Of a stretch of 64,000 nt of DNA, positions 45,243-56,306 are shown piece by piece. Where the stretch lies: contig NZ_CP149130.1 of assembly GCF_037811135.1 (NCBI RefSeq), positions 2,662,501 to 2,726,500 on the forward strand. The letters are read 5' to 3'. The first letter of the stretch is position 1, and every line of letters starts with the position of its first letter. This DNA comes from Aeromonas rivipollensis. Lineage in GTDB: Bacteria > Pseudomonadota > Gammaproteobacteria > Enterobacterales > Aeromonadaceae. Both the position numbers and the translations under genes were made by a program. Under the pieces are notes generated by a model. It saw only the letters and a program-made list of their open reading frames with translations, was not told the DNA's origin and did no database searches.

Positions 45243-46871
45243 TCAGGTACGATATTGGGCGACCAGGGCCCCCAACTCGTCGCAGGAGAGCGCCAGCTGG
45301 CTTGCCGCCTGCTCGGTCAACCGGTTCTGGGCCAGGGCATCCGCCGCCAGCTCGGTGATGGCCACCAGCCGCTGGTTGATCTCCTCGGCCGCCCTGCTCT
45401 GCTCGGCGGCGGCCGTGGCGATCTGGCTATTCATGGCATTGATGGTGTGCACAGATCCATCGATGGCATGAATGGCGCCGTCGGCATCACCGGCCCTGTC
45501 CGCGGTCGAGCGGGAGAGTTGCTGCAACTGGGTGATGCCGCTGACCACCCGGCCCGCCCCCTCCTGCAGCCGCTGGATCATCTGCCGGATCTCGTCGGTG
45601 GAGCTGTGGGTGCGGGTCGCCAGGGTGCGCACCTCGTCGGCCACCACCGCGAAGCCACGCCCCTGTTCGCCGGCCCGGGCCGCCTCGATGGCGGCGTTGA
45701 GGGCCAGCAGGTTGGTCTGCTCCGCCACCCCCCGGATCACGTCGAGCACCGAGCCAATCTGCTGGGTCTCCTGCTCGAGCCGGCTCACCGCCTGCACCGT
45801 CTCCACCATCTCGTCCGCCAGCTGGCTGATGGTCTCCCTGGTCTGGGCCACCACCTGACGCCCGTGCCGGGCGAGATTGAGCGCGGAGTCTGCCGCCTCG
45901 GCGGCCTGGGCCGCATGCTGGCCCACCTCCCGGCTGCTCACCGTCATCTGCTCCATGGCGCTGGCCACCCTCAGGGTATCCTGCTCCTGGCCGGTGACGA
46001 TGGCGCCGGTCCGATCGACGACCTGGGCCAGCTGGTGGGCCTGCTCCCTGTTCTGGGCCGTGATCTGCTGGCTGCGCCCCACCAGCTGTGCCATCTGGCC
46101 GGCAAAGAGGTTGAAGTTGACCGAGAGCTGACTCAGCTCGTCCCGGCCCGACTCCGGCAGGCGAAAACGCAGATCCCCCTCCCCCCTGGCGATGTTGCCG
46201 AGGGCCGATACCGACTGGGAGAGGGGCACCACTATGCTGCGTACTATGAGCCCGACCACGGCAAACAGCAGAATGGCCAGCACCAGGCCTATCCCGAGCA
46301 GAGTGCGCAGCACCTCCTGATATTGGGCTTCGACGTCGTCCACATAGACACCGGTGCCGATGATCCAGTCCCAGGGGGCGAAGCGCTTGATGTAGGAGAC
46401 CTTGCGCACCGGCTCCTCCACCCCGGGCTTGGGCCAGTAGTAGGCAACCTCACCGCCCCCCTGCGCCCTCGCCAGATCGGCGAAGGCGACGAACAACCTG
46501 AGCCCCTGCTTGTCCTCCACCCCGGAGAGATCCTTGCCATCCAGCTCGGGTTTCATGGGGTGCATCACCATGGTGGGGTGGCTGTCGTTGATCCAGAAGT
46601 AATCGTCAGCGCCATAGCGCAACCCCTTGATCAGCGCCAGCGCCTCGGCCTTGGCGCTCGCCTCGTCCAGCTCCCCCTTGCGCACCCTGGCCTCCAGCCC
46701 CGCCACCAGGCTGTAGGCAGTCTCGACCTGAGCCCGGGTCTGGCGGCTCTTCTCCCCCATCAGCCCCTGCTGATAGATCTGCAGGCAGAAGAACAGCAGC
46801 AGTCCCAACAGGGCCAGCACCATCAGGGTCACCAGCGACAGGCGCCGACCGATACTCCATTGTCTCAACAT
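45243..46871 (-). CDS. Methyl-accepting chemotaxis protein with a Cache sensor domain
   Basis: The 542-residue chemoreceptor has a membrane helix at residues 10-30 and a periplasmic single Cache domain of the sCache_2 type ([45 protein letters not shown]). A second helix near 190-215 is followed by a HAMP-like linker and the signalling helices. The hairpin tip with [20 protein letters not shown] contacts CheA and CheW. Its ligand is unknown; sCache_2 domains often bind small organic acids. No cognate chemotaxis genes are near it, as is usual for orphan receptors. Confidence 0.9.
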   Translation of the reverse strand: MLRQWSIGRRLSLVTLMVLALLGLLLFFCLQIYQQGLMGEKSRQTRAQVETAYSLVAGLEARVRKGELDEASAKAEALALIKGLRYGADDYFWINDSHPTMVMHPMKPELDGKDLSGVEDKQGLRLFVAFADLARAQGGGEVAYYWPKPGVEEPVRKVSYIKRFAPWDWIIGTGVYVDDVEAQYQEVLRTLLGIGLVLAILLFAVVGLIVRSIVVPLSQSVSALGNIARGEGDLRFRLPESGRDELSQLSVNFNLFAGQMAQLVGRSQQITAQNREQAHQLAQVVDRTGAIVTGQEQDTLRVASAMEQMTVSSREVGQHAAQAAEAADSALNLARHGRQVVAQTRETISQLADEMVETVQAVSRLEQETQQIGSVLDVIRGVAEQTNLLALNAAIEAARAGEQGRGFAVVADEVRTLATRTHSSTDEIRQMIQRLQEGAGRVVSGITQLQQLSRSTADRAGDADGAIHAIDGSVHTINAMNSQIATAAAEQSRAAEEINQRLVAITELAADALAQNRLTEQAASQLALSCDELGALVAQYRT

Positions 46872-46976
46872 ACCCTCGCCCCGCAGCAGCTACATATCCT
46901 TAACACAAGGTATGCCGCCACGACGCAGCCTGTCCACGATGTCAGCAAAAGCAGTGCCAAAAACATGATCCAGCCC

Positions 46977-47010
46977 AAAAATAAGAAAGGGCGCCTAGTG
47001 GCACCCTTCT
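46977..47010 (-). terminator. Terminator downstream of gsk
   Basis: On the minus strand GAAGGGTGCC pairs with GGCGCCCTTTC, one position being a G-U wobble, over a four-base loop; TTATTTTT follows. Confidence 0.75.
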
Positions 47011-47032
47011 CATTGTCGACCGGATGACGGGA

Positions 47033-48337
47033 TCACCGCTCCCAGTACACCTCTTCCAGGCTGTCTTCCTTCTCCGGCAGGCCGCGGGAGAGACGCGGGC
47101 TGCTCTGGGCCAGCACTTCGTAGCTCACCCGGTTGGCGTACTTGCACACCTGGGCCAGGGAGGAGTAGGTGAGGAACTCGGAGAGGTGCTTGGCGGAGTT
47201 CGGCACATTCATGCGGTGATAGTCGTTGGCCACCATGTCGTGCAGCACCGCGGACAGGGCGCCGTCCCCGGCGCCATTGGTGTTCTTGATCTTCTCCGGG
47301 CCGCCCATGTAGGGGGAGATGTGGGAGTAGATCCGCGCCGGCTTGCGGCACTTGGCGCGGGCCATGGGGCGGCTGAACTCATACATGTTGAACTCGGGGA
47401 TCACCCCGGGCAGCAGGGTATGGGTGGTCTCGCGCTTGTAGTCTTCCTCGGTGTAGCTCGCCATGTAGAGGCCGATGGGACCGGCGGTACAGAGCACCAT
47501 GTCGGCCCAGTCCAGCGCCTTGTCGGCGGCGCCGAGCGGGTCTTTTATCCCGGTCAGGGCCTCGGCCTCGTCCTCGTTCATGGCGAGCACAGTCACGTTC
47601 TCGCTGATGAAGTCACGCCACCACTGGGGGTTCTCGTCGATGACGAAACGGGTGCCCAGGGTCAGCACCACGGGCACACCGGCCTCTCGGGCATAACGGA
47701 CGGCAGCCATGGCCGCCTCCTTCATGGGGGTGCCGTCGGCGCCGCGCACCAGATAGGCGGTGATCACCAGGGCGGAGGAGTCCTTGATGATGGCTTCCGG
47801 AATGTGCGCCACGTCCAGGTGGTCCATCTTGCCGGCGTTGATGCCAAAGCTGCGCTCGCCCCCTTCGGTGATGAAGGTGAAGCAGCGACCGACAGGGCCG
47901 TCCACCGGCTGCAGGTAGTCGAGGTTGACCCGGGACGAGGTATTGCACAGATAGCGGTAGGCGTAGCTGCCGATGCGGATGTCCTGGCTCATCACCCCGA
48001 GCAGGATGGAGTGGGAATCGGCCAGCACAGAGTAGTTGTGCATGGTGTTGCCGATGGTGCCGCCGGCAAACTCGCTCACCACCATGTTGTTGGCCTTGAG
48101 CTCTTCATAGATCCGCTCGGCCACGTCGTCGCCTATCACCACCGAGTGGCCCTTGCTCAGGCCGTACCGGTTCAGAAAGTCCTCGTCCACATGGGCTTCG
48201 ATATCCACCAGAGTCTGATCTATACCCACCACATAGGCCTTGCCCAGTTCGGTGAGCTGGGGATTTTGCGGGATCAGGGGATCACGCCTGTCGACCGGGA
48301 AGTAGTGTTTGGACTTGCGCTGACCGGGAAATTTCAT
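47033..48337 (-). CDS. gsk: Inosine-guanosine kinase
   Basis: Gsk phosphorylates inosine and guanosine to their monophosphates in purine salvage. The 434-residue protein is a PfkB-type sugar kinase: SEFAGGTIGNTMHN early and NTNGAGDGALSAVLHD late, the aspartate being the catalytic base. It keeps the E. coli gsk-like N-terminus MKFPGQRKSKHYFPV. It lies downstream of hemH and adk as in E. coli, here separated from hemH by a MAPEG gene. A terminator ends the preceding MAPEG unit, so gsk should have its own promoter in 48338-48471. Confidence 0.93.
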   Translation of the reverse strand: MKFPGQRKSKHYFPVDRRDPLIPQNPQLTELGKAYVVGIDQTLVDIEAHVDEDFLNRYGLSKGHSVVIGDDVAERIYEELKANNMVVSEFAGGTIGNTMHNYSVLADSHSILLGVMSQDIRIGSYAYRYLCNTSSRVNLDYLQPVDGPVGRCFTFITEGGERSFGINAGKMDHLDVAHIPEAIIKDSSALVITAYLVRGADGTPMKEAAMAAVRYAREAGVPVVLTLGTRFVIDENPQWWRDFISENVTVLAMNEDEAEALTGIKDPLGAADKALDWADMVLCTAGPIGLYMASYTEEDYKRETTHTLLPGVIPEFNMYEFSRPMARAKCRKPARIYSHISPYMGGPEKIKNTNGAGDGALSAVLHDMVANDYHRMNVPNSAKHLSEFLTYSSLAQVCKYANRVSYEVLAQSSPRLSRGLPEKEDSLEEVYWER

Positions 48338-48471
48338 GGCAATCTTCTGTGCTCTGGGGGAAAGAGGGGCGGGATTTTAACACAATCCACCCCGCCGAAA
48401 AGTCGCCCGATTAAAATATGGGGTCAGTATAGGCAAGGGTTTGCGAGGAAAACGTTTGATCTTTCCCCCTC

Positions 48472-48501
48472 AAAAAACCACCTCGCGGTGAGGTGGTTTT
48501 T
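48472..48501. terminator. Terminator downstream of the MAPEG gene
   Basis: CCACCTC and GAGGTGG form a stem with a five-base loop flanked by a run of A on the left and T on the right, so it acts on the minus strand for the MAPEG gene. Confidence 0.85.
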
Positions 48502-48523
48502 CGCACTCAAGTGGCCCCCGGCC

Positions 48524-48916
48524 TCAGCCGAATGACAAACCCTGCACCAGCGCCAGCACCGAGAAGAGCCCCAGGGACAGCCAGAAGAAGAGGGTGCCAA
48601 ACAGGCGCGGCTTGTTCGGCGCCTTGGGGATCTGGATACCGATGGCGTGCAGGATGCGCCCGACCAGCAGCAGCGCCCCACCCAGGTGCAGCCAGAGCGC
48701 CCCCACCCCGGCCAGTTCGCACAGGGCCATCAGCAAGAGGGTGAGCGGCACGTACTCGGCGAAGTTGCCGTGGGCACGGATGGCGGAGAGCATCTCGGGC
48801 GCCTCCCCTTCCCCTATCATCACCTTGAACTGGGCCCGGCGTTTGACCACCCAGAACGAGAGCAGCAGGAACAAGAGCCCCAGCAGGCCACCGTAGATCA
48901 GCGTGATATGCATCAT
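48524..48916 (-). CDS. MAPEG family membrane protein (YecN-like)
   Basis: The 130-residue protein has four hydrophobic segments and the MAPEG-family stretch RAHGNFAEYVPLTLLLMALCE, with RILHAIGIQ near the third helix. MAPEG proteins include glutathione-dependent membrane enzymes; the bacterial members of this type have no proven substrate. I use the ATG at 48916, seven bases after AAGGAG; a TTG one codon earlier is unlikely. It sits between hemH and gsk, where E. coli has aes. Confidence 0.82.
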   Translation of the reverse strand: MMHITLIYGGLLGLLFLLLSFWVVKRRAQFKVMIGEGEAPEMLSAIRAHGNFAEYVPLTLLLMALCELAGVGALWLHLGGALLLVGRILHAIGIQIPKAPNKPRLFGTLFFWLSLGLFSVLALVQGLSFG

Positions 48917-48980
48917 CAAGACACTCCTTTATCGTTGAACCCGAACACCCGGCGCGCATAGTCGCGGCCGTGTAGACCCC

Positions 48981-49955
48981 TCACGCCAGCTCGCGGCAGA
49001 TCAGCGACACCATCATGCGGATGTGGGCCTGATCGCTGTTGAGGGCGGCTATGTAGTGGAACTGCTCTCCCCCCGCGTCCATGAAGACGGCGCGGTTCTC
49101 GACCTGGATCTCCTCCAGGGTCTCGAGGCAATCCGCCGAGAAGGCCGGGCAGATCACATCGAGCCGCTTGACCCCTTGTTCCGCCAGCTGGGCTATGGTG
49201 ACGTCGGTATAGGGCTTGAGCCACTCCTGCTTGCCAAAGCGGGACTGGAAGCTGGCACTCCACTGCTCGGGGGACAGACCCAGCGCCTCCGCCAGCAGGG
49301 CGGCGGTGCGGCGACACTGGTGACCGTAAGGATCCCCCTCGTCCTCGCTGCGCTGGGGAATGCCGTGGAAGGACATCAGCAGATGCTCCCCCTGGCCCTG
49401 CTGCTCCCACTGGCGGCGCACGCTCATGGCCAGCGCCTGGATGTACTCGGGGTGGTTGTGATAGTCGCGGATGAGGCGCATCACCGGCAGGTGGCGCTCC
49501 TTCTTCATCACCCGGGCCCAGCCGTCGAACACGGCGGCCGTGGTGCTGGCGGCATACTGCGGATAGAGCGGCAGCAGTATCACCCGGTTGACCCCCTGGG
49601 CCTTGAGCGCCTGCCAGCCCTCGTCGAGGGAGGGCGAGCCATAGGTCATGGCCAGCACCACGGGCACATCGACCCCTTCCCGCTTGAGCTCCTGCTCCAG
49701 CGCCGCCCGCTGCCGCTGGCTGATGGCCATCAGGGGTGAGCCCTGCTCGGTCCAGACCTGCTGATAGAGCTTGGCGACCCGGGGGGCCCGAAACGGCAAT
49801 ATGGCGAAGGTCAGCAGCGGGGCCCACAGCAGGCGAGGTATCTCGACCACTCTGGGGTCCTGCAGGAACTGACTGAGAAAGGCCTTGACGGCCGCCGAGG
49901 TTGGCGCCGCTGGGGTCCCAAGATTGACGAGCAAGATCCCGGTTTTCGTGGTCAC
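48981..49955 (-). CDS. hemH: Ferrochelatase
   Basis: HemH inserts Fe2+ into protoporphyrin IX, the last step of heme synthesis, at the inner membrane. The 324-residue protein has LLVNLGTPAAPT at the start, LPLYPQYAASTTA, the active-site SFHGIPQRS with its histidine, and CPAFSADCLETLEEI with the conserved glutamate. It starts with GTG at 49955, eight bases after AGGA; no ATG is available at the conserved N-terminus. It follows adk in the conserved recR-htpG-adk-hemH order. Confidence 0.94.
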   Translation of the reverse strand: MTTKTGILLVNLGTPAAPTSAAVKAFLSQFLQDPRVVEIPRLLWAPLLTFAILPFRAPRVAKLYQQVWTEQGSPLMAISQRQRAALEQELKREGVDVPVVLAMTYGSPSLDEGWQALKAQGVNRVILLPLYPQYAASTTAAVFDGWARVMKKERHLPVMRLIRDYHNHPEYIQALAMSVRRQWEQQGQGEHLLMSFHGIPQRSEDEGDPYGHQCRRTAALLAEALGLSPEQWSASFQSRFGKQEWLKPYTDVTIAQLAEQGVKRLDVICPAFSADCLETLEEIQVENRAVFMDAGGEQFHYIAALNSDQAHIRMMVSLICRELA

Positions 49956-50002
49956 GTTAGCGTCCTGTCGTGGGGTGTTTGTCGTGCTTGTGATAATGCA
50001 AG

Positions 50003-50024
50003 AAAGGGCCCTGTGTGGACCCTT
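50003..50024 (-). terminator. Possible terminator downstream of adk
   Basis: AAGGGTCC and GGGCCCTT on the minus strand can pair with one G-U wobble around ACACA, followed by TCTTG. The T-run is poor, so read-through to hemH is likely. Confidence 0.4.
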
Positions 50025-50068
50025 ATCTCAGACTCGTTATCGACCGATTGCGGTTGGCAATGGCAGGC

Positions 50069-50737
<669 letters not shown>

Positions 50738-50930
50738 TCAATTCTTGAGAAGGCAAAAAACTACACGTTTTCGCCCATATTAACAAGCTCGCCCCGTGTG
50801 AGTGGCCAGATTATCACCAGCCCCTGGCGCCGTCTCTGCGACCAAAGACGCAGACCCCTGCCACGAAAAATGATTGAAAATGCAGCAGACACTCAGGGCG
50901 GACAACGCCGCCCCGGGGGCGGCGTCGGCC

Positions 50931-50959
50931 AAAAAAAAGCCCACTGCCTTGCAGTGGGC
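50931..50959 (-). terminator. Strong terminator downstream of htpG
   Basis: GCCCACTGC pairs with GCAGTGGGC over a three-base loop, followed on the minus strand by eight T residues. Confidence 0.92.
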
Positions 50960-50967
50960 CAATTACA

Positions 50968-52881
50968 TCACGCCTGGAGTAGCAGACGGTTGATACGGGA
51001 GACGAAGCTCGCCGGATCATTGAGGCCGCCCTGCTCCGCCAGCTGGGCCTGCTCGTGCAAGAGGCTGACCCACTCACCAAACAGCGCCTCGTCTTCGATG
51101 GTGTCGAGTTTCTTCACCAGCGCATGGTCGGGGTTGAGCTCCAGGATGTACTTCTGCTCCGGTACCGGCTGGCCGGCGGCGCGCATCAGCTTGATCATCT
51201 GGGTGCTCATGCCGTGGTCGTCGGTGACGATGCAAGACGGCGAGTCGGTCAGGCGGTGGGTGACACGCACCTCTTTCACCGCATCGGCCAGGCTCTGCTT
51301 GACCCGCGCCACCAGACCGGCGTTGGCTTTTTCAGCCTCCTCCTGGGCCTGCTTGGACGCCTCGTCCTCCAGCTCGCCGAGATCCAGCTCGCCACGGGTG
51401 ACGGAGACCAGCTGCTTGCCGTCGAACTCGGTGAGGTGGCTCATCAGCCACTCGTCCACCCGCTCCCACATCAGCAGCACTTCGACGCCCTTCTTGCGGA
51501 AGATCTCCAGATGCGGGCTGTTCTTGGCCGCGGCATAGGAGTCGGCGGTGATGTAGTAAATCTTCTGCTGGCCTTCCTTCATGCGGCCAACGTAATCCTC
51601 CAGCGACACTGTCTGGGCTTCGCCCTCGCCGGCGGTGCTGGCAAAGCGCAGCAGCTTGGCGATCTCTTCGCGGTTGGCGTAATCCTCGGCCGGGCCCTCT
51701 TTGAGCACGTTGCCGAACTCGCTCCAGAACTTGGCGTACTTCTCGCTATCGTCCTTGGCCAGCTTGTTCAACATGGTCAGGACGCGCTTGGAGCAGGCCT
51801 TGCGCAGGGAGGCGGTGACCTTGTTGTCCTGCAGGATCTCGCGGCTAACGTTGAGGGGCAGATCGTTGGAGTCCAGCACCCCTTTGACGAAGCGCAGGTA
51901 GGTCGGCATAAACTGCTCGGCGTCATCCATGATGAAGACGCGCTGCACGTAGAGCTTGAGGCCGTGCTTCTGCTCGCGGTTGTAGAGATCAAAGGGCGCG
52001 CGGGCCGGGATGTAGAGCAGGCTGGTGTACTCCTGAGCCCCTTCCACCCGGTTGTGACCCCACAAGAGCGGATCTTCGAAGTCGTGGGCGACGTGCTTGT
52101 AGAACTCCTGATACTCCTCGTCCTTGATGTCTTTGGGGTTGCGGGTCCAGAGCGCGGTGGCGCGGTTGACCTGCTCCCACTCGCCGGGGGTGCCGACGAT
52201 GGTTTCACCGTCTTCTTCGCGATCCGGGGTGCCCTCCTTGAACATCTCAACCGGCACAGAGATATGGTCGGAGTACTTGGCGACCACAGAGCGCAGGCGC
52301 CAGTCGTCCAGGAACTCCTCTTCCTCGGCGCGCAGGTGCAGGATGACGTCGGTGCCGCGACCTTCTTTGGTCACGTCAGCTACCGTGAAGGAGCCTTCCC
52401 CTTCGGATTCCCACTGCACGCCCTGGCCCGGCTCTGTGCCGGCGGCGCGGGAGATGACGGTCACCTTGTCGGCGACGATGAAGGCGGAGTAGAAGCCCAC
52501 CCCGAACTGACCGATCAGCTGGGAGTCCTTGCCTTGATCACCGGAGAGGTGCTTGAAGAACTCGGCGGTACCGGATTTCGCTATGGTACCCAGGTGTTCG
52601 ATCACCTGGTCCCGGGTCATGCCGATGCCGTTGTCCGAGATGGTCAGAGTCTTGTTCTCTTTGTCCACCACCAGGCGCACGCGCAGCTGGCCGTCGTTTT
52701 CGAACAAAGAGGCATCGGAAAGCGCCTTGAAGCGCAGCTTGTCCGCCGCATCGGATGCGTTGGAGATCAGCTCGCGCAGGAATACTTCTTTGTTGGAGTA
52801 GAGGCTGTGAGCCATCAGGCTCAGCAGTTGTTTGACTTCAGTCTGAAAGCCGTGGGTTTCGGCGTGAACACTTTGGGTCAT
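50968..52881 (-). CDS. htpG: Molecular chaperone HtpG (Hsp90)
   Basis: HtpG is the bacterial Hsp90. The 637-residue protein has the GHKL ATPase motifs at the N-terminus ([42 protein letters not shown]), the middle domain with the catalytic arginine segment ([11 protein letters not shown]) and the C-terminal dimerization domain. The ATG at 52881 follows GAGGA; a 64-codon upstream extension is not coding. A sigma-32 promoter matching the consensus lies 43 bp upstream. Confidence 0.96.
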   Translation of the reverse strand: MTQSVHAETHGFQTEVKQLLSLMAHSLYSNKEVFLRELISNASDAADKLRFKALSDASLFENDGQLRVRLVVDKENKTLTISDNGIGMTRDQVIEHLGTIAKSGTAEFFKHLSGDQGKDSQLIGQFGVGFYSAFIVADKVTVISRAAGTEPGQGVQWESEGEGSFTVADVTKEGRGTDVILHLRAEEEEFLDDWRLRSVVAKYSDHISVPVEMFKEGTPDREEDGETIVGTPGEWEQVNRATALWTRNPKDIKDEEYQEFYKHVAHDFEDPLLWGHNRVEGAQEYTSLLYIPARAPFDLYNREQKHGLKLYVQRVFIMDDAEQFMPTYLRFVKGVLDSNDLPLNVSREILQDNKVTASLRKACSKRVLTMLNKLAKDDSEKYAKFWSEFGNVLKEGPAEDYANREEIAKLLRFASTAGEGEAQTVSLEDYVGRMKEGQQKIYYITADSYAAAKNSPHLEIFRKKGVEVLLMWERVDEWLMSHLTEFDGKQLVSVTRGELDLGELEDEASKQAQEEAEKANAGLVARVKQSLADAVKEVRVTHRLTDSPSCIVTDDHGMSTQMIKLMRAAGQPVPEQKYILELNPDHALVKKLDTIEDEALFGEWVSLLHEQAQLAEQGGLNDPASFVSRINRLLLQA

Positions 52882-52923
52882 CGACCAGTCCTCAAAACGT
52901 CGGGTTGAACAGATTCCCAACCT

Positions 52924-52951
52924 AGATGGGGCTGGCCCACCAAATATCAAG
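52924..52951 (-). promoter_or_regulatory. Heat-shock (sigma-32) promoter of htpG
   Basis: On the minus strand CTTGATA, 13 bases, then CCCCATCT match the sigma-32 consensus (CTTGAAA, 13-15 bases, CCCCATnT) with one mismatch, 43 bp before the htpG ATG. Confidence 0.85.
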
Positions 52952-53162
52952 GGGCTTGCGTGCAAACTTGAGAGCAAACTTGCACACTGGCCCCTGGTGG
53001 CGGGCTTGGCTGCCCATTTCTTGTACCATCCAGCCAAACCTGTTGATGAGCCGTCGCGAGAAGCCGTCAGCAAGGTATCGATCCGCGCAGGAACCGGAGC
53101 GTATAAACATACGTGAGGCTTCCGAGCAGCACATGAGCCTTGATCACGGCTTCGCAGCAGGT

Positions 53163-53762
53163 TTAGATGCGTTGGCGTCCCATCAGGGAGTGCGACAGCG
53201 TGGTGCCATCCACCAGCTCCAGCTCCCCGCCCACCGGCACCCCGTGGGCGATGCGGCTCACCTCCACCCCGGCGGCGCGGGCCATGTCGGCGATGTACCA
53301 GGCGGTGGCATCCCCCTCTATGGTGGGATTGGTGGCGAGGATCAGCTCCTTGATGTGCTCATCCTTGAGGCGCCGCTCCAGGATCTCCAGCCCCAGCTCC
53401 TCCGGGCCTATGCCGTCGAGCGGCGACAGATGGCCCATCAGCACGAAGTAGCGGCCGGAGAACTGGCCGGTCTGCTCGATGGCAGCCACGTCTGCCGGGC
53501 TCTCCACCACGCAGAGCAGGCCGTTCTCCTCGCGCTTGGGATTGGCGCAGATCTCGCAGCGATCGTTCTCAGTAAAGGTGCGGCAGTGGCTGCAATGACC
53601 GATCTCGGTCAGCGCCCGATTGAGCAGGGAGGCGAGACGCAGGCCGCCGCTGCGCTCGCGCTCCAGCAGGGTGAACGCCATGCGCTGGGCCGATTTCGGG
53701 CCCACGCCCGGCAAGACCTGCAGCGCCTTCATCATCTCATCGAGCAGGGGACTGAATTTCAT
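53163..53762 (-). CDS. recR: Recombination mediator RecR
   Basis: RecR works with RecO and RecF to load RecA at single-strand gaps. The 199-residue protein has the helix-hairpin-helix ([14 protein letters not shown]), the C4 zinc finger [16 protein letters not shown] and a Toprim domain ([29 protein letters not shown]). AAGGATAT precedes the ATG at 53762. It heads the conserved recR-htpG-adk-hemH-gsk block, but dnaX and ybaB, which normally lie directly upstream, are not there. Confidence 0.95.
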   Translation of the reverse strand: MKFSPLLDEMMKALQVLPGVGPKSAQRMAFTLLERERSGGLRLASLLNRALTEIGHCSHCRTFTENDRCEICANPKREENGLLCVVESPADVAAIEQTGQFSGRYFVLMGHLSPLDGIGPEELGLEILERRLKDEHIKELILATNPTIEGDATAWYIADMARAAGVEVSRIAHGVPVGGELELVDGTTLSHSLMGRQRI

Positions 53763-54770
53763 GGGGATATCCTTTAAAGCCGCGCCGAAGGAGTGATTCG
53801 GCCCGCTTGCCTGAAGCGGTGCCGACTCCTCCATCCGAACCTATCTTGTTGGCGCAGGACTATACCCGAGCCGACCCCGGGCGCCAATGATCGGTGCCAC
53901 ACCGAGTGACCACTCAAGGTAGCCTCAACTCTGGACGCAACGCCCGGTCCGGCATGAAACGACGCACGCCACCTCACAGGTACGACACCCAATGCAGAGA
54001 CTGGGATCGGCAATCACGAAGCTGTTCATAAAAGAGGGATCCTAAATGGTTCGTTACACCGGGCCGCCCGCCGACAGGCAAAGAGGCGGCCAGCCCCCCA
54101 CAAAGCATTTATCAGACCAACACCGGGAGATGGCCCGTCAAAAAATCACAAGCCAATGAAAATAAAGGGGTAATCTGGATGATAAAGGCGGTATTAGCCG
54201 CCGATAACGAGAGCGACGAAGGGGCTGTCCCCCTGATCGACATGACAAAAGTGACGAGGTCGACACTGGCTGAGAAGCCCCTGTCCCAACTGTGCCAAGG
54301 AGCAGTTTGAAGGCGATTGGCTCAAGGATCGTCCGCCATAAACCATGCAAGCGGAGGGACGGAAGCCGGGGAGAAAAGCCATACCAAGAACCAAAAATGG
54401 GATGGGCAGCATACAGAAGCAGCTAGGGACTACGGCAAATTGTTTGGTTTTGCTATCTAGCCTGCAGGTCAGGCATCAACCCAAGTAGGACAAAACGAGC
54501 CACCTCTTGGCTGATTTGTTGAGCCAGAGCCGGTTTTATGCCCCTGCCCCTTCAGTTTTCTATCCCTCAGGTTACTATGTGCCACTTGGCAACCAACTCC
54601 GTTGGGGTCGTTTGTATGAGAAATAGTGCAATGTAAATGCAGCAGATCGGTGCGGGAGCCTATAAACCGTTTATGAACAAACTCCAACATTACCAATTTT
54701 GTAAAAAATATATTTATTGTTAAATGTACTTCAACTAATTTAAATTTGATTAAGATGGAATGTTTTAAAT
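53763..54770. other. Region of about 1 kb without convincing genes, upstream of recR
   Basis: No ORF here has a recognisable product. It carries no ybaB or dnaX remnant that I can see, no tRNA and no integrase. A 43-codon frame at 54179-54310 (opening MIKAVLAADNESDEGAVPLI) has an AGGGG element upstream and is a possible small gene, with nothing to support it otherwise. Composition is high-GC to about 54.4 kb and then falls sharply to AT-rich sequence, so the right part belongs to the acquired island. Confidence 0.5.
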
Positions 54771-54986
54771 ATGATCACACAAATAAATTTCCTACTTATT
54801 CCCAGAGGGGAGAAAATTCCATCTTCATTAAAAAATACCGCATGTTTAGATATAGATCGCTGGGACGACTACACATTCAAAACACAATTTTTCCTATCGT
54901 TTTTCGATTCAAAAGGGACTTGTCATAAAATAGGAAGTGTGAAAATCGGTTTTAAAAATCAACCAGAAAAGTCCTCCACATATTAA
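54771..54986 (+). pseudogene. N-terminal fragment of the Septu-like ATPase, ended by an in-frame stop
   Basis: This 71-codon frame (ITQINFLLIPRGEK at the start; LDIDRWDDYTFKTQFFLSFF and IGSVKIG later) ends in TAA at 54984. It is in the same reading frame as the ATPase ORF, which resumes at the ATG three bases later. From recollection of related AAA ATPases, such an N-terminal part with a 'WDDYTFKT' and 'IGSVKIG' pattern is normally joined to the 'DDYFSVGQDVDYYEN' part that follows. The piece is therefore probably the true amino-terminus, cut off by a nonsense change, and translation may restart downstream. Confidence 0.65.
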
Positions 54987-54989
54987 AAA

Positions 54990-56306
54990 ATGCCTGGCTC
55001 ATTCTTGACATTATCAGATGATTATTTCTCTGTAGGCCAAGATGTAGATTATTACGAAAATATTTTCAAGTTAGATTCAGATGTGCAACGGACAATATTG
55101 ACCGCGATCAGAGATATTCCATACTCTCTCCCGATATTACCCCTTATAGAAGATGAAAAGGTATTCAACACATCATTACTCAGATCTGTTAGTATATCTG
55201 CGATAAAAGGCCAGTTTGCTAGAGTTTTAGCTGGCCATCCCCCATTAACAGATTTCAAATTTAAATTTCTCCGCGCACCTACGGCTCATATATCGAGCAC
55301 TATCGACTTAGATTTCATAGTTAAGGTGGAATCTAAACCAAGCACCAATATACATGCAATAATAGGCAGAAATGGTGTAGGCAAGACAACTTTATTAAAC
55401 GGCATGATAGATGCAGTTATGAAAAGTGGCGATTCAGATTCACAGTTCATTGATATTGATACCTGGAATAACAGCCCAATAAAACAAGATTATTTTAGTA
55501 GTTTAGTGTCTGTATCATTTAGTGCTTTTGACATCTTTTCACCACCCAAAGAACAATCAGATCCATCCCTTGGAACATGCTATTTCTATATCGGACTAAA
55601 AAAAGACAACAATCAATTAAAAAGTTTAAGTGATATCCATAAAGACTTTACTAGTGCACTTGGATATTGTTTTAGCCAAGCCCCCAAAAAGGCGAGATGG
55701 TTGAAAGCGATAAACACTCTGGAATCTGATGAAAACTTTGCACAAATGAAGCTAAAGGAGCTTGCATCAAGCTCTGAGAGCAACTTTGAAACTACAGCAT
55801 TGAAGAAAATTCAGTTAATGAGCTCTGGTCACGCAATTGTATTATTAACAATTACGAGGCTTGTCGCCACCGTTGAGGAAAAAACATTAGTTTTAATTGA
55901 TGAGCCAGAAAGTCACCTTCATCCACCACTTCTTTCCGCATTTATTCGTGCATTATCTGAGTTGCTCTACGATAGAAACGGTGTATCGATCATTGCGACA
56001 CATTCACCAGTTGTGCTTCAAGAGATACCTAAATCATGTGCTTGGAAAATGAATAGAACAGGCTCTGTTTCTGACTATAAAAGACCCAAGATTGAAACCT
56101 TCGGTGAAAATGTGGGTGTACTAACTAGAGAAATTTTTGGTCTTGAAGTCGTGAAATCTGGCTTCCACGGATTATTAGTAAAATCGGCTGAAAGTGGAAA
56201 GTCTTATGAAGATATTGTGGATGAGTATAATGACCAGTTAGGGGTTGAAGCAAGAGGGATATTAAGAGCCATCGTGACCATTCGTGATGGAAACAGTATA
56301 TTATGA
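54990..56306 (+). CDS. AAA family ATPase, PtuA-like, of a probable Septu anti-phage system
   Basis: The 438-residue frame holds an ABC/SMC-like ATPase: Walker A IIGRNGVGKTT, a signature-like LMSSGHAIVLL, Walker B LVLIDEPESHLHPP and the switch histidine in IIATHSPVVLQEI. Its composition is about 36% GC against over 60% for the flanks, indicating acquisition. It overlaps the downstream HNH nuclease gene by ATGA, the gene pair seen in Septu defence. No good Shine-Dalgarno lies before the ATG at 54990, and the real N-terminus is probably in the preceding fragment, so the product here may be truncated or inactive. Other OLD/AAA-HNH pairs are possible. Confidence 0.65.
   Translation: MPGSFLTLSDDYFSVGQDVDYYENIFKLDSDVQRTILTAIRDIPYSLPILPLIEDEKVFNTSLLRSVSISAIKGQFARVLAGHPPLTDFKFKFLRAPTAHISSTIDLDFIVKVESKPSTNIHAIIGRNGVGKTTLLNGMIDAVMKSGDSDSQFIDIDTWNNSPIKQDYFSSLVSVSFSAFDIFSPPKEQSDPSLGTCYFYIGLKKDNNQLKSLSDIHKDFTSALGYCFSQAPKKARWLKAINTLESDENFAQMKLKELASSSESNFETTALKKIQLMSSGHAIVLLTITRLVATVEEKTLVLIDEPESHLHPPLLSAFIRALSELLYDRNGVSIIATHSPVVLQEIPKSCAWKMNRTGSVSDYKRPKIETFGENVGVLTREIFGLEVVKSGFHGLLVKSAESGKSYEDIVDEYNDQLGVEARGILRAIVTIRDGNSIL

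Noticed and set aside
53774-54013. 79-codon minus-strand frame upstream of recR
   Set aside because: No ribosome site, no similarity to YbaB or other known proteins, and arginine-rich random composition.
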